This document shows, piece after piece, positions 35,394 to 42,986 of a stretch of DNA of 64,000 nt. The stretch comes from Novosphingobium sp. 28-62-57 (GTDB lineage: Bacteria; Pseudomonadota; Alphaproteobacteria; Sphingomonadales; Sphingomonadaceae). The position numbers and the translations under genes are program-made. Below the pieces are notes generated by a model that was not told the origin of the DNA, searched no databases, and saw only the letters and a program-made list of their open reading frames with translations. How positions within the stretch are numbered: the stretch's first letter is position 1; each line of letters opens with the position of its first letter. Where the stretch lies: NCBI GenBank assembly GCA_002256985.1, contig NCGO01000001.1:62001-126000 (forward strand). The letters run 5' to 3'.

Positions 35394-36288
35394 TGCGGCC
35401 TATATTGGTGGAATTGAACTTGGCGGCACGAAAACCGTGTTTGCCATCGGTGATCGCACAGGCACCATCGTGCGCCGCCACACGGTTGCGACGCGCGAAC
35501 CGGCGTCCGTAATCGCCGACGCCTGTGCGTTCTTCAACACTGGCGGCTTGCATATTGAGGCGCTTGGCGTGGGGGCATTTGGCCCGGTGGTGGTGGATCG
35601 GCACGCTGCGGACTTTGGCCATCTGCTCGATACCAACAAGCCGGGCTGGAGCGGTTTCAACCTGATGGGCGCGCTGGCGCAAGGCATTGCAGCGCCCGCA
35701 CAATTGGTCACCGATGTGGGTGCTGCAGCGATTGCCGAGCAACGTCTGGGCGCTTTGCGCGATGTCGATATCGGCGTTTACCTGACGATCGGCACGGGCA
35801 TTGGCGGCGCAATCGTGTGCAATGGGCAGCTGTTGCCCGCGCTGCTGCACCCCGAAATGGGCCACATAGCTCTGCATCGTCTGGCGCATGACCGTGCGCC
35901 ATCGACTTGCGCATTTCACGATACCTGCGCCGAAGGACTTGTCGCAGGCCCTGCCATCATGGCCCGCTTTGGCGCATCGCTCGATCATTTTACGCCCGAT
36001 AGCGCCGAATTTGCGCTGGTGGCCGATTATCTCGGTCAGCTTTGCAGCAATCTTGTGCTCACCCTCTCACCCCAACGGATCGTGATAGGGGGTGGGGTGG
36101 CGCATGCTCCGGGTCTCATTAATGCCGTCCACCAAGCCATGGTGCGCCAACTCGGCGTCTATGGCCCACGTGCAAGCGCGCAACCGGGCTATCTTTGCCC
36201 ACCGGCGCTGGCACAAGATGCGGGCGTGATTGGCGCGATGCTCTGCACGCTGAGCGCCGCTGCCAGCCACCCGGCGGTTATTGCCTGA
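35386..36288 (+). CDS. ROK-family sugar kinase (fructokinase/mannokinase type)
   Basis: A 300-residue kinase. Phosphate motif GGIELGGTKTVFAIGD, then VGAFGPVVVD, ATP-binding TIGTGIGGAIV, EMGH, and the zinc motif CAFHDTCAEGLVAGPA, which is the C-x-F-H-x-x-C-x-E-G form of fructokinase and mannokinase-like ROK proteins. It would phosphorylate the hexose (glucose or mannose) freed by the GH63 enzyme. The frame allows a GTG at 35380, but ATG 35386 is well spaced from GGCGGAGGG. It overlaps the MFS 3-prime end by 8 bases. It is convergent with the PhyH gene. Confidence 0.92.
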   Translation: MHDAAYIGGIELGGTKTVFAIGDRTGTIVRRHTVATREPASVIADACAFFNTGGLHIEALGVGAFGPVVVDRHAADFGHLLDTNKPGWSGFNLMGALAQGIAAPAQLVTDVGAAAIAEQRLGALRDVDIGVYLTIGTGIGGAIVCNGQLLPALLHPEMGHIALHRLAHDRAPSTCAFHDTCAEGLVAGPAIMARFGASLDHFTPDSAEFALVADYLGQLCSNLVLTLSPQRIVIGGGVAHAPGLINAVHQAMVRQLGVYGPRASAQPGYLCPPALAQDAGVIGAMLCTLSAAASHPAVIA

Positions 36289-36297
36289 TTGCTGGCA

Positions 36298-37050
36298 CTA
36301 AGGCTTTTCCTCCCAAGCGAAATTGAATGATCCGGCAGTCGGGTCAATCCCCGCCAGCATCATGCCTTGCCCGCGGGAGGCGTGGCGGTCGCTCAAAGGA
36401 ACATCTGCAGGATCGCGCAACTGGATCAGCAGCGTCGTCCGCGCCTCGTCAGAAAGGTTCTGTCCTGATCCGTGCACGGTCAGGTAGTGGAAGAATACCG
36501 CGTCACCGGCCTTTGCCGGAACGGGCGTGGCCTGCGCGATGGGGTAGGTCGTGGTCGAAACATGATGGTCATTGCCAAAGGCAGGGAGCGGGCCAAGCTT
36601 GTGCGTGCCGGGATAGACGCACAAACAGCCTTTTTCCTCCGGCGCATCATCAAGATGCAAGATCACGGCAATCATCGAATGATCGCGATGCGGGAAGTAA
36701 GGGTAATCCTGATGCATCGGAAAGGGCGAGCCCTTCGCGGGCGGCTTGATGAACATCTTGTTGTGATGGAGCTGCACGTTCGGGCCGATCAGGTCTTGTG
36801 CAACGCTGGTCAGACGCGGGTCAGACAGCAAGCGCGTGACCATTGCGGAACGGAAATGGACATCGTGGCAATGCGTGATCGCCGTGCCGCTGTTGCGCAC
36901 GCTGTCCCACGTGGCATCGCTGTGCCCTTCGCTCTGGGCAATCGCGTGCATCTCGGCGCGCAAGCTTTCTGCTTCGGACTTGTCGAGCAGGGCGGGCACC
37001 AGAACATAGCCATTGTCTTGGTAGAAAACTTTCTGTTCAGCATTCAGCAT
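36298..37050 (-). CDS. Phytanoyl-CoA dioxygenase (PhyH) family protein
   Basis: A 250-residue Fe(II)/2-oxoglutarate oxygenase. The metal triad is visible as H-x-D in FPMHQDYPYFPH and the distal His in FFHYLTVHGSG; an arginine in ARTTLLIQLRD would bind 2-oxoglutarate. KMFIKPPAKGSPFPMHQDY is typical of bacterial PhyH proteins that hydroxylate small molecules. Start ATG 37050 (MLNAEQKVFYQDNGYVLVP); the open frame extends further upstream but overlaps the divergent promoter. The substrate is unknown. The divergent AraC regulator probably controls it. Confidence 0.9.
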   Translation of the reverse strand: MLNAEQKVFYQDNGYVLVPALLDKSEAESLRAEMHAIAQSEGHSDATWDSVRNSGTAITHCHDVHFRSAMVTRLLSDPRLTSVAQDLIGPNVQLHHNKMFIKPPAKGSPFPMHQDYPYFPHRDHSMIAVILHLDDAPEEKGCLCVYPGTHKLGPLPAFGNDHHVSTTTYPIAQATPVPAKAGDAVFFHYLTVHGSGQNLSDEARTTLLIQLRDPADVPLSDRHASRGQGMMLAGIDPTAGSFNFAWEEKP

Positions 37051-37095
37051 AGTGGTTGCTCTTCCTCGAAATTTTGCTGAAACTGAATATTCCAA

Positions 37096-37113
37096 GCCAA
37101 TCATGCAATTGGC
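37096..37113. promoter_or_regulatory. Palindrome in the phyH/araC-type divergent promoter
   Basis: GCCAAT (37096-37101) and ATTGGC (37108-37113) form a perfect inverted repeat around CATGCA, midway between the two divergent starts. It could be a binding site for the adjacent AraC-type regulator, though AraC proteins usually bind direct repeats. Confidence 0.4.
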
Positions 37114-37143
37114 GCAGACAGCTTTTGTGGTAGAATCTGGAAC

Positions 37144-37935
37144 ATGGCTGAATGGCACTTGCCGCTGGAAAAACTGGCTACGATCAAAGTGGCGGGTCAG
37201 TTTGCGTTGACGGACCAGAATTTCTCAACCGTGCATCAAGGGAACACCCATGCATTGCACCTGCATGGTTACACCGCGGAAATGATCCTGGCCGCAGAGC
37301 GCATTGCGATTGCGCCCGGCGATCTGACGCTCAGTCCTGCAGGTTTGCCGACCATGTACAATCTTGCAAAGCCGGGACGACATTGGTGCATCCATTTTCA
37401 GATCGATCAGGATGGGGGCCCCTCAGCGCCGATTTCTCTGCATCTGGCGGGCTGCGCGCACCTGCGGGAGAAGTTTGCACATGTCAGTTGGCAATTCGCC
37501 ACCGCCAGCGACGATATCGGCTTTCATTCTGCCCGAATTGCGACGCAGGAGCTTCTGCTTCTGGCGGCGCGGCAATCCAATCCTTTGCCGCACAATGATG
37601 CCGCCGCAGCCGCTGCGCAGTTCATCGACAATCATTTCAGCGAGCCGGTTGGCCTTGAAGAAATTGCGGCTGCTGCTGCAACATCAAAGGTTTACCTCAA
37701 CAGGGTGTTCCGCAAGCGGTTTGGCACGACGGCCTTGCACCGCCTGCTGCAGCGCCGGGCGGAACATGCCCGATTTTTGCTGGAGTCCACCGACTTGCCG
37801 ATTTGGCGCGTAGCCGAACGGTGCGGCGTTCCCGATGCCCAGCACTTCAACAAATTTGTGAAGTCGATGCTGGGCTCCAGCCCCAGTGCGGTCCGCCAAA
37901 GAGCCAGTGCAAAGATCGTTGATCCAGATCGGTAA
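37144..37935 (+). CDS. AraC-family transcriptional regulator
   Basis: A 263-residue regulator with an N-terminal cupin-like ligand domain (NTHALHLHGYTAEMILAAER, LTLSPAGLPTMYNLAKPGRH) and a C-terminal double HTH (AAAAATSKVYLNRVFRKRFG, RLLQRRAEHARFLLESTDLP, VAERCGVPDAQHFNKFVKSM), ending with the usual G-x-SPSAVRQ pattern. It likely activates the divergent PhyH gene in response to a small ligand and may regulate itself. A start slightly downstream cannot be ruled out. Confidence 0.92.
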   Translation: MAEWHLPLEKLATIKVAGQFALTDQNFSTVHQGNTHALHLHGYTAEMILAAERIAIAPGDLTLSPAGLPTMYNLAKPGRHWCIHFQIDQDGGPSAPISLHLAGCAHLREKFAHVSWQFATASDDIGFHSARIATQELLLLAARQSNPLPHNDAAAAAAQFIDNHFSEPVGLEEIAAAAATSKVYLNRVFRKRFGTTALHRLLQRRAEHARFLLESTDLPIWRVAERCGVPDAQHFNKFVKSMLGSSPSAVRQRASAKIVDPDR

Positions 37936-37958
37936 CCAGCAGCTGTGGGGGCTTGGAA

Positions 37959-38567
37959 TTAGTCTTTACGGAACGTGCGGCGGGCCATCATGCTGCGCTG
38001 AAGCACGGTGAGCAGGCACAGTGCGGTATAGCCGAGGGCGATGGCTGGGAAGTGGGCTGGCCACAGGCACATGGCGATGAATACGGCGATGGTTTCTGCG
38101 CCTTCGGCAAGGCCGGTTGAATAGAAAAAGCTTTTGGCGCCGTGCTTTGCAGTTTCCTGTCCACGCTTGGCAGCAATGGCGGCGAAGGCGAGGAAGCTGG
38201 CGCAGGTGAGGGTGAAGCTGGCGATCAGGAGCATTGCGGGCACCGTGTTTTCCGCCGCAGCCAGACCAAAGCCTGCGGGCACGGCAACGTAGAAGGCAAA
38301 ATCGGCAAGGGTATCGAGGTAACCGCCAAAATCGGTCAACCCGCTGGCCCGTGCCACGGCTCCATCCAGCCCGTCGATCAGGCGGTTGATCAGGATCAGC
38401 GCCAGCGCGGCGAGGGTGTGGTGGTGGGCGATGGCATAAGCTGCGGCCAGTGCAGGGACAAGCCCCGCCAGCGTCACCGCATCAGCCCCGATGCCCCGGC
38501 GCGCGAGTGCGCGGCCCATGGCGTTCAGCGGCGGATCGATCAGTGGGCGCAGGCGGGCATCGAACAT
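37959..38567 (-). CDS. CDP-alcohol phosphatidyltransferase family protein
   Basis: A 202-residue membrane enzyme with the complete CDP-alcohol phosphotransferase signature D-x2-D-G-x2-A-R-x8-G-x3-D-x3-D, read from DGLDGAVAR through GGYLDTLAD at about residues 68-92. Around five hydrophobic helices are present. Family members transfer a phosphatidyl or phospho-alcohol group from CDP-alcohol, for example phosphatidylglycerol or phosphatidylinositol phosphate synthases. The substrate cannot be read. It lies 16 bases downstream of the CNT transporter gene and may be co-transcribed, although no shared pathway is apparent. Confidence 0.92.
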   Translation of the reverse strand: MFDARLRPLIDPPLNAMGRALARRGIGADAVTLAGLVPALAAAYAIAHHHTLAALALILINRLIDGLDGAVARASGLTDFGGYLDTLADFAFYVAVPAGFGLAAAENTVPAMLLIASFTLTCASFLAFAAIAAKRGQETAKHGAKSFFYSTGLAEGAETIAVFIAMCLWPAHFPAIALGYTALCLLTVLQRSMMARRTFRKD

Positions 38568-38583
38568 GGGGCGCTCCTTTCGA

Positions 38584-39849
38584 CTATGGCCATGTGACCA
38601 CGCCGATCACCGCGCCGGTCATCATCGAAACCATGTTCCCGGCCAGCCAGCTTTTCATGCCCAACTGGCCAACTTCGCCCCGGCGATCTGGCGAAAGGGT
38701 GGCGATTGTCGAGACGATCAGGCCGACAGAGGCCAGATTGGCAACGCCGCACAGCGCATAGGTCACGATCAGCAGGCTGCGCGGATCGAGCGTGCCTGCG
38801 GGCAGGGCGGCCAGATCGAGATAGGCGACATATTCGTTGAGAATGGCCTTGGTGCCCATCAGGCTGCCAGCAGCAAGCGCCTGGTCCCACGGCACGCCAA
38901 TGGCCCACATCGCAGGCGAGAGCAGCCAGCCCAGCGTGCGCCGCAAAGTGATCGGTGCGCCTTCGATCATCGGTAGCAGCGCCAGCGCCTGATCGACGAG
39001 ATTTACCAGCGCGAAGACCGTGATGATGATGCCGATCACCGCCAGCACCAGCGTGACGCCCTCCATCGTGCCGCGGATCACTGCATCCATGCTGCTTTCA
39101 TAGCGCAAGTCAGGCTCGGCCGGGGACATGTCGGGCTCACCAGTGCCCGGCACCATCAGCCTTGCGACAAGGATGGCCGCCGGCAGCGAAATCAGCGAGG
39201 CGACGATCATGTGGCCGACGGCGTTGGGCACAGTCTTTGACAGGGTGGTGGCATAGAGCACGAGGATCGCGCCCGAGATTGTCGCCATGATCATCACCAT
39301 GATCATGAACAGGTCCGACCGGCTCATCCGGCCAAACCACGCGCGCAGCACCAGCGGGGATTCGACCACGCCCAGAAAGATCGTTGCGCCGCCGCCAAGG
39401 CCGACCACGCCGCTGACGCCCAGCGTGCGCTGCAGCGCCCACGACAGGCCGCGCACGACCATCCGCAGCACGCCCCAATGCCACAGCAGCGCCGAGATGG
39501 CCGAAAAGACGATGATCAGCGGCAGGATCTGAAAAGCCACGATGACCGGAGGTTCCGCGCCCGGTTTCAGCAGAAAGGGAATGGGCGCGCCGCCGGTGTA
39601 GCCGAACATGTAGGATGATCCGACCAGCGTTGCCGCCTCGATCGCCGAAACCGCCTTGTTGGCATAGCCGACCACGGTCCACACGAAGGGCACTTGCGTA
39701 ACCACCAGCGCAATGGCGAATTGCAGCAGTAGCGCGCCACTAATCCACCGCCAGCCCGGGCGGGCCTTGCGGTCTTCCGACAGAGCCCACGCCAGCAGCA
39801 GGATCGCTGCGATGCCGATCAGGCCCTGAAAGTGCAGCAAAGCCCCCAT
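38584..39849 (-). CDS. Concentrative nucleoside transporter (CNT/NupC family)
   Basis: A 421-residue inner-membrane symporter starting at ATG 39849 (MGALLHFQGLIGIAAILLLA). CNT motifs: GYTGGAPIPF, FQILPLIIVFSAISALLWHW, GVVESPLVLRAWFGRMSRSDLF, then EGVTLVLAVIGIIITVFALV, GTKAILNEYVAYLDL and TYALCGVANLASVGL. Nucleosides are driven in by Na+ or H+. The gene starts 16 bases after the Oar-like TonB receptor gene, so the pair predicts nucleoside uptake across both membranes. Confidence 0.94.
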   Translation of the reverse strand: MGALLHFQGLIGIAAILLLAWALSEDRKARPGWRWISGALLLQFAIALVVTQVPFVWTVVGYANKAVSAIEAATLVGSSYMFGYTGGAPIPFLLKPGAEPPVIVAFQILPLIIVFSAISALLWHWGVLRMVVRGLSWALQRTLGVSGVVGLGGGATIFLGVVESPLVLRAWFGRMSRSDLFMIMVMIMATISGAILVLYATTLSKTVPNAVGHMIVASLISLPAAILVARLMVPGTGEPDMSPAEPDLRYESSMDAVIRGTMEGVTLVLAVIGIIITVFALVNLVDQALALLPMIEGAPITLRRTLGWLLSPAMWAIGVPWDQALAAGSLMGTKAILNEYVAYLDLAALPAGTLDPRSLLIVTYALCGVANLASVGLIVSTIATLSPDRRGEVGQLGMKSWLAGNMVSMMTGAVIGVVTWP

Positions 39850-39865
39850 TACGCGTGCTTCTCCA

Positions 39866-42800
39866 TCAGAACTTAAAAGCCGCGCCGAACTGGAATTGGC
39901 GCGGCGGCCCGGCATTGCGCTGCACGAAAGGTGCGCCGCCGCCGAACTGCACCTGATTGGACGTGGTGGCGGCATTGGCAAAGCCGGATTCGTTGTTGGT
40001 GTTGAAAAGATTGAACACATCCGCGCTCAATTCAAAGCTGCCGCCAAAGCCGGGTATCGCATAGCGCAGACCCAGATCGACCGTGGCCGACCATGGCAGC
40101 CGCGCGGAATTGCGAGTCTCCCCCGGATAACGATCCGAATTGCCGACAAAGTTCTCGCCGAAGGACGCGCCATCGCCATTCAAATCCTGCGTGCCGAAGA
40201 TGCGCGCATCGGGCACGAGGTTCACCGGTTGGCCCGATTGAAACAGGCCAGCGATGCTCACGGTGAGGCCATCGAGCGGGTAGAGATAGCCGACCGCCGA
40301 AATCACGTGGCGGCGGTCATTGGCGGACGGTCCCCATTCGGTGCTGAAGTCGTTCGCATTGGCGGCGCGGAAATTGATATCGTCGGTATTGTTGGTGAGC
40401 TTTGACAGGGTGTAGCTGAACCGGAAGGCGTAGAAGTCGCTTCCCCGCGCCTTGTTTGCCTGCAGGATCAAGGCCTTGTATTCCGCCTCACCGGCCATTT
40501 CCGTGACGGTGATCTGCCGTGCACCGCCGGAAATCAGCGCAACCGGGCGCGTGGCATCGGCAGCGGTCACGGAACGGACGAGGCCCAGCGACTGAGCGAG
40601 CGCAAAGCGGGCGGTGTTATCGGCTTGGCCTTGCAGCAGCGCGATGTTGGCGGGGGTGAGGTTTGCAAGGTTCGGGGTAAAGGGCGCGGGCGCGTTGAGA
40701 TCACGCAGCCGCGCCAGATTGCGGGTGCGGCTGTAGATCAGATCGGCTGACAGCGTGAGAACATCGCTGGCCTGAAACTGGTAGCCGCCGCTCAATTGCA
40801 GGCTCCACGGGTTCTGGTAGCCGGTGGGGCTGAGGATGCGCGCCTCGCCCAGTGTGGCGCTATCACGCAGGGTTTGGACTTGAGCCGGGGGCGGGCAGGC
40901 GGCAGCCGTGGTGCAGGTGGGCGAGACTGTGAGATTGCCATCGAAGGTCACCCACGACAGGTCGGTCCCTGCAGGCAGGATACCCTGGGATTGCAGGCTC
41001 CCAAGTTGCGCGAGGAAGCCGGGCGAAGTGGTGTTGCGCTGGAGTGCGTCGGAAATGACGGCGTAGGACAGCTTGCCGTGAAACAGCCCTGCACCAAATC
41101 GCAGCGTGGAGCGCGCATCGGGCCGGTAGTTCAGCGAGAAGCGCGGGGCGATGTTATCCCAATCGCCCTTGCCGCTGCCTTGGGCGGTCAGGCTGTCATA
41201 GTCCCAGCGCAGTCCCAGCGTTGCCGTCACCTGCGGGCTGAGGTGCCATTCATCCTCGACGTAGAGGGCCAGCTGAGTCTGCCCGGTGCCAAAGCTTTGC
41301 GGGCGCAGTTCGACCGCGTAGTTGGCGACGGCAGGATTGAGCGCGAGCACATCCTGTGCGGTCAGCGCCAGCCCTCTGCCGCCAGCGGCCAGACTGGCGA
41401 GTTGGCCCGCAGTCAGGTCCACCGTGTAGTTGCCATCGGGATTGCCGCCGCCCAGCAGCGCAAAGTCCGAGCGGATCACATCGGCACCCACGCTCAGCTT
41501 GTGGCTGCCCAGCTTCCGCTGCAGGCGGTGCGTGGTTTGCCAGGTTTCTTCCAGATTGTTGAAGACAAAGCCCGGATGCCCGACGACGCCCACCGTCAAC
41601 CCGCTGGGATCGCGGATGGCCACTTGCGGCCCTGCAGGCCCCTTGGGCTTGCCATAGTTCCAGCGGAAGTGGCTGAACTGGACCGCGCCGTCATAGCTCC
41701 ATGTATCGCCGGAATAGCTGGCGGTTGCGGCAATGAGTGTGGAGAAGCGATCCTGATCGGATCCCGCCGAAGGGAACGTCACATTGCCGCCACCCAGCCC
41801 GCCGCCGGGCCGGTCAATCGTGACGCGGCCGATATTGGCGCGCAGGCCCAGCGTCCAGTCCTCGGTCAGCCGATGGTCGAGCCGGACTGAGCCCAAAAGG
41901 AACGCGTTGTTGCCAGTGACATTGGCCACGGTTCCCAAAGCGGGCGCATCAACCACCTGCACATTGCGATCGCGGGTGTATTCGAGGTTGGCGTAGAAGA
42001 AGGTCCTGTCGCGCGCCAGTGGTCCGCCGATGGCACCGCCTGCCTGATAGCGCTCGAAGCTTTCGCCCACGGCGTTGCCCGACAGATCGCGGCGCGGGAA
42101 GGGGGAGCGGGCATCGAGCGGGCGGCCGGGGCGCACCAGCGCATAGGCTTCGCCGTGGTAATCGTTCGTGCCCGAGGGTGACGTGTAATTGACGATGCCA
42201 TTGGCGGTGCGCCCATAGGCCACCGAATAGGAGTTTGCCAGCACCGTCACTTCGCGGGTGAAGCCCAGCGGCACCGGGAATTTTATGCCGCCAAGGAAGT
42301 TCTCGTTGTTGTCCATCCCATCGAGCAAGTAGTTGGTATCAAGCCCGTTCGAGCCGTTGATCGAGATCGAGGGCGCTTCGGGAAAGAAGCCGGTCGACGC
42401 CACCACCCCCGGCAGGCGGACGAGCGCGCCCAGCACATCGCGCCCTTCAATCGGCAATGCGGCCAGTTCCACACGGCCAAGCGAGGCCGAAACCTCGGCA
42501 TTGACCGTGTTAAGCCGGGTGATGCCGCGCGCGCCGGTAACGACGATGGCCTCAGTGCCCATGGGCGTCAGGCGCAGGGTGACGCTGCTGGTAAAGTTTG
42601 CGCGCAACGTGACGCTGGCCTGCTGGTCGCTGGCATAAGCCCCGGCAACCCGCGTGGTGACCCGATAGGTCCCCGCCGTGGTCAGGCCTTCGACGCGGAC
42701 AAAGCCTTGGGCATCAGACCGCAGGGTGCGGGAAAAGCCGATGTCTTCGTTCTCGATCAGTACTTCGATATCGGCGGCGGGCTGGTTGGTGGCAGCGTCC

Positions 42801-42898
42801 ACCAGTGCGATCTGGATACCGGCCTGCTGGGCCATGGCAGGCGCGGCACAGGTGAGGGCAGCAAGACCGGCGAACAGCAGAAGGCGGGTGGAAGGCAA
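39866..42898 (-). CDS. Oar-like TonB-dependent receptor with carboxypeptidase-regulatory domain
   Basis: A 1010-residue outer-membrane receptor. The signal peptide STRLLLFAGLAALTCAAPAMAQ is followed by a CarboxypepD_reg-like domain (about residues 27-110: IALVDAATNQPAADIEVLIE, DAQGFVRVEGLTTAGTYRV) and a plug (GRDVLGALVRLPGVV, INGSNGLDTNYLLDGMDNNE, FTREVTVLANSYSVAYGRT). The barrel ends QFGAAFKF. No ATG is placed sensibly; the TTG at 42898, preceded by GGAG at 7-base spacing, begins just before the signal peptide. The CNT transporter follows after 16 bases. The substrate may be nucleosides or nucleotide fragments. Confidence 0.9.
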   Translation of the reverse strand: MPSTRLLLFAGLAALTCAAPAMAQQAGIQIALVDAATNQPAADIEVLIENEDIGFSRTLRSDAQGFVRVEGLTTAGTYRVTTRVAGAYASDQQASVTLRANFTSSVTLRLTPMGTEAIVVTGARGITRLNTVNAEVSASLGRVELAALPIEGRDVLGALVRLPGVVASTGFFPEAPSISINGSNGLDTNYLLDGMDNNENFLGGIKFPVPLGFTREVTVLANSYSVAYGRTANGIVNYTSPSGTNDYHGEAYALVRPGRPLDARSPFPRRDLSGNAVGESFERYQAGGAIGGPLARDRTFFYANLEYTRDRNVQVVDAPALGTVANVTGNNAFLLGSVRLDHRLTEDWTLGLRANIGRVTIDRPGGGLGGGNVTFPSAGSDQDRFSTLIAATASYSGDTWSYDGAVQFSHFRWNYGKPKGPAGPQVAIRDPSGLTVGVVGHPGFVFNNLEETWQTTHRLQRKLGSHKLSVGADVIRSDFALLGGGNPDGNYTVDLTAGQLASLAAGGRGLALTAQDVLALNPAVANYAVELRPQSFGTGQTQLALYVEDEWHLSPQVTATLGLRWDYDSLTAQGSGKGDWDNIAPRFSLNYRPDARSTLRFGAGLFHGKLSYAVISDALQRNTTSPGFLAQLGSLQSQGILPAGTDLSWVTFDGNLTVSPTCTTAAACPPPAQVQTLRDSATLGEARILSPTGYQNPWSLQLSGGYQFQASDVLTLSADLIYSRTRNLARLRDLNAPAPFTPNLANLTPANIALLQGQADNTARFALAQSLGLVRSVTAADATRPVALISGGARQITVTEMAGEAEYKALILQANKARGSDFYAFRFSYTLSKLTNNTDDINFRAANANDFSTEWGPSANDRRHVISAVGYLYPLDGLTVSIAGLFQSGQPVNLVPDARIFGTQDLNGDGASFGENFVGNSDRYPGETRNSARLPWSATVDLGLRYAIPGFGGSFELSADVFNLFNTNNESGFANAATTSNQVQFGGGAPFVQRNAGPPRQFQFGAAFKF

Positions 42899-42986
42899 GC
42901 AGATTCTCCGGTTCAATCCACGGCTTTGCAAAGCGCAGGCTGTTGGTGGCAAATGCGCCGCAAAGCTTCCAGTGCTTTGCTTGACC

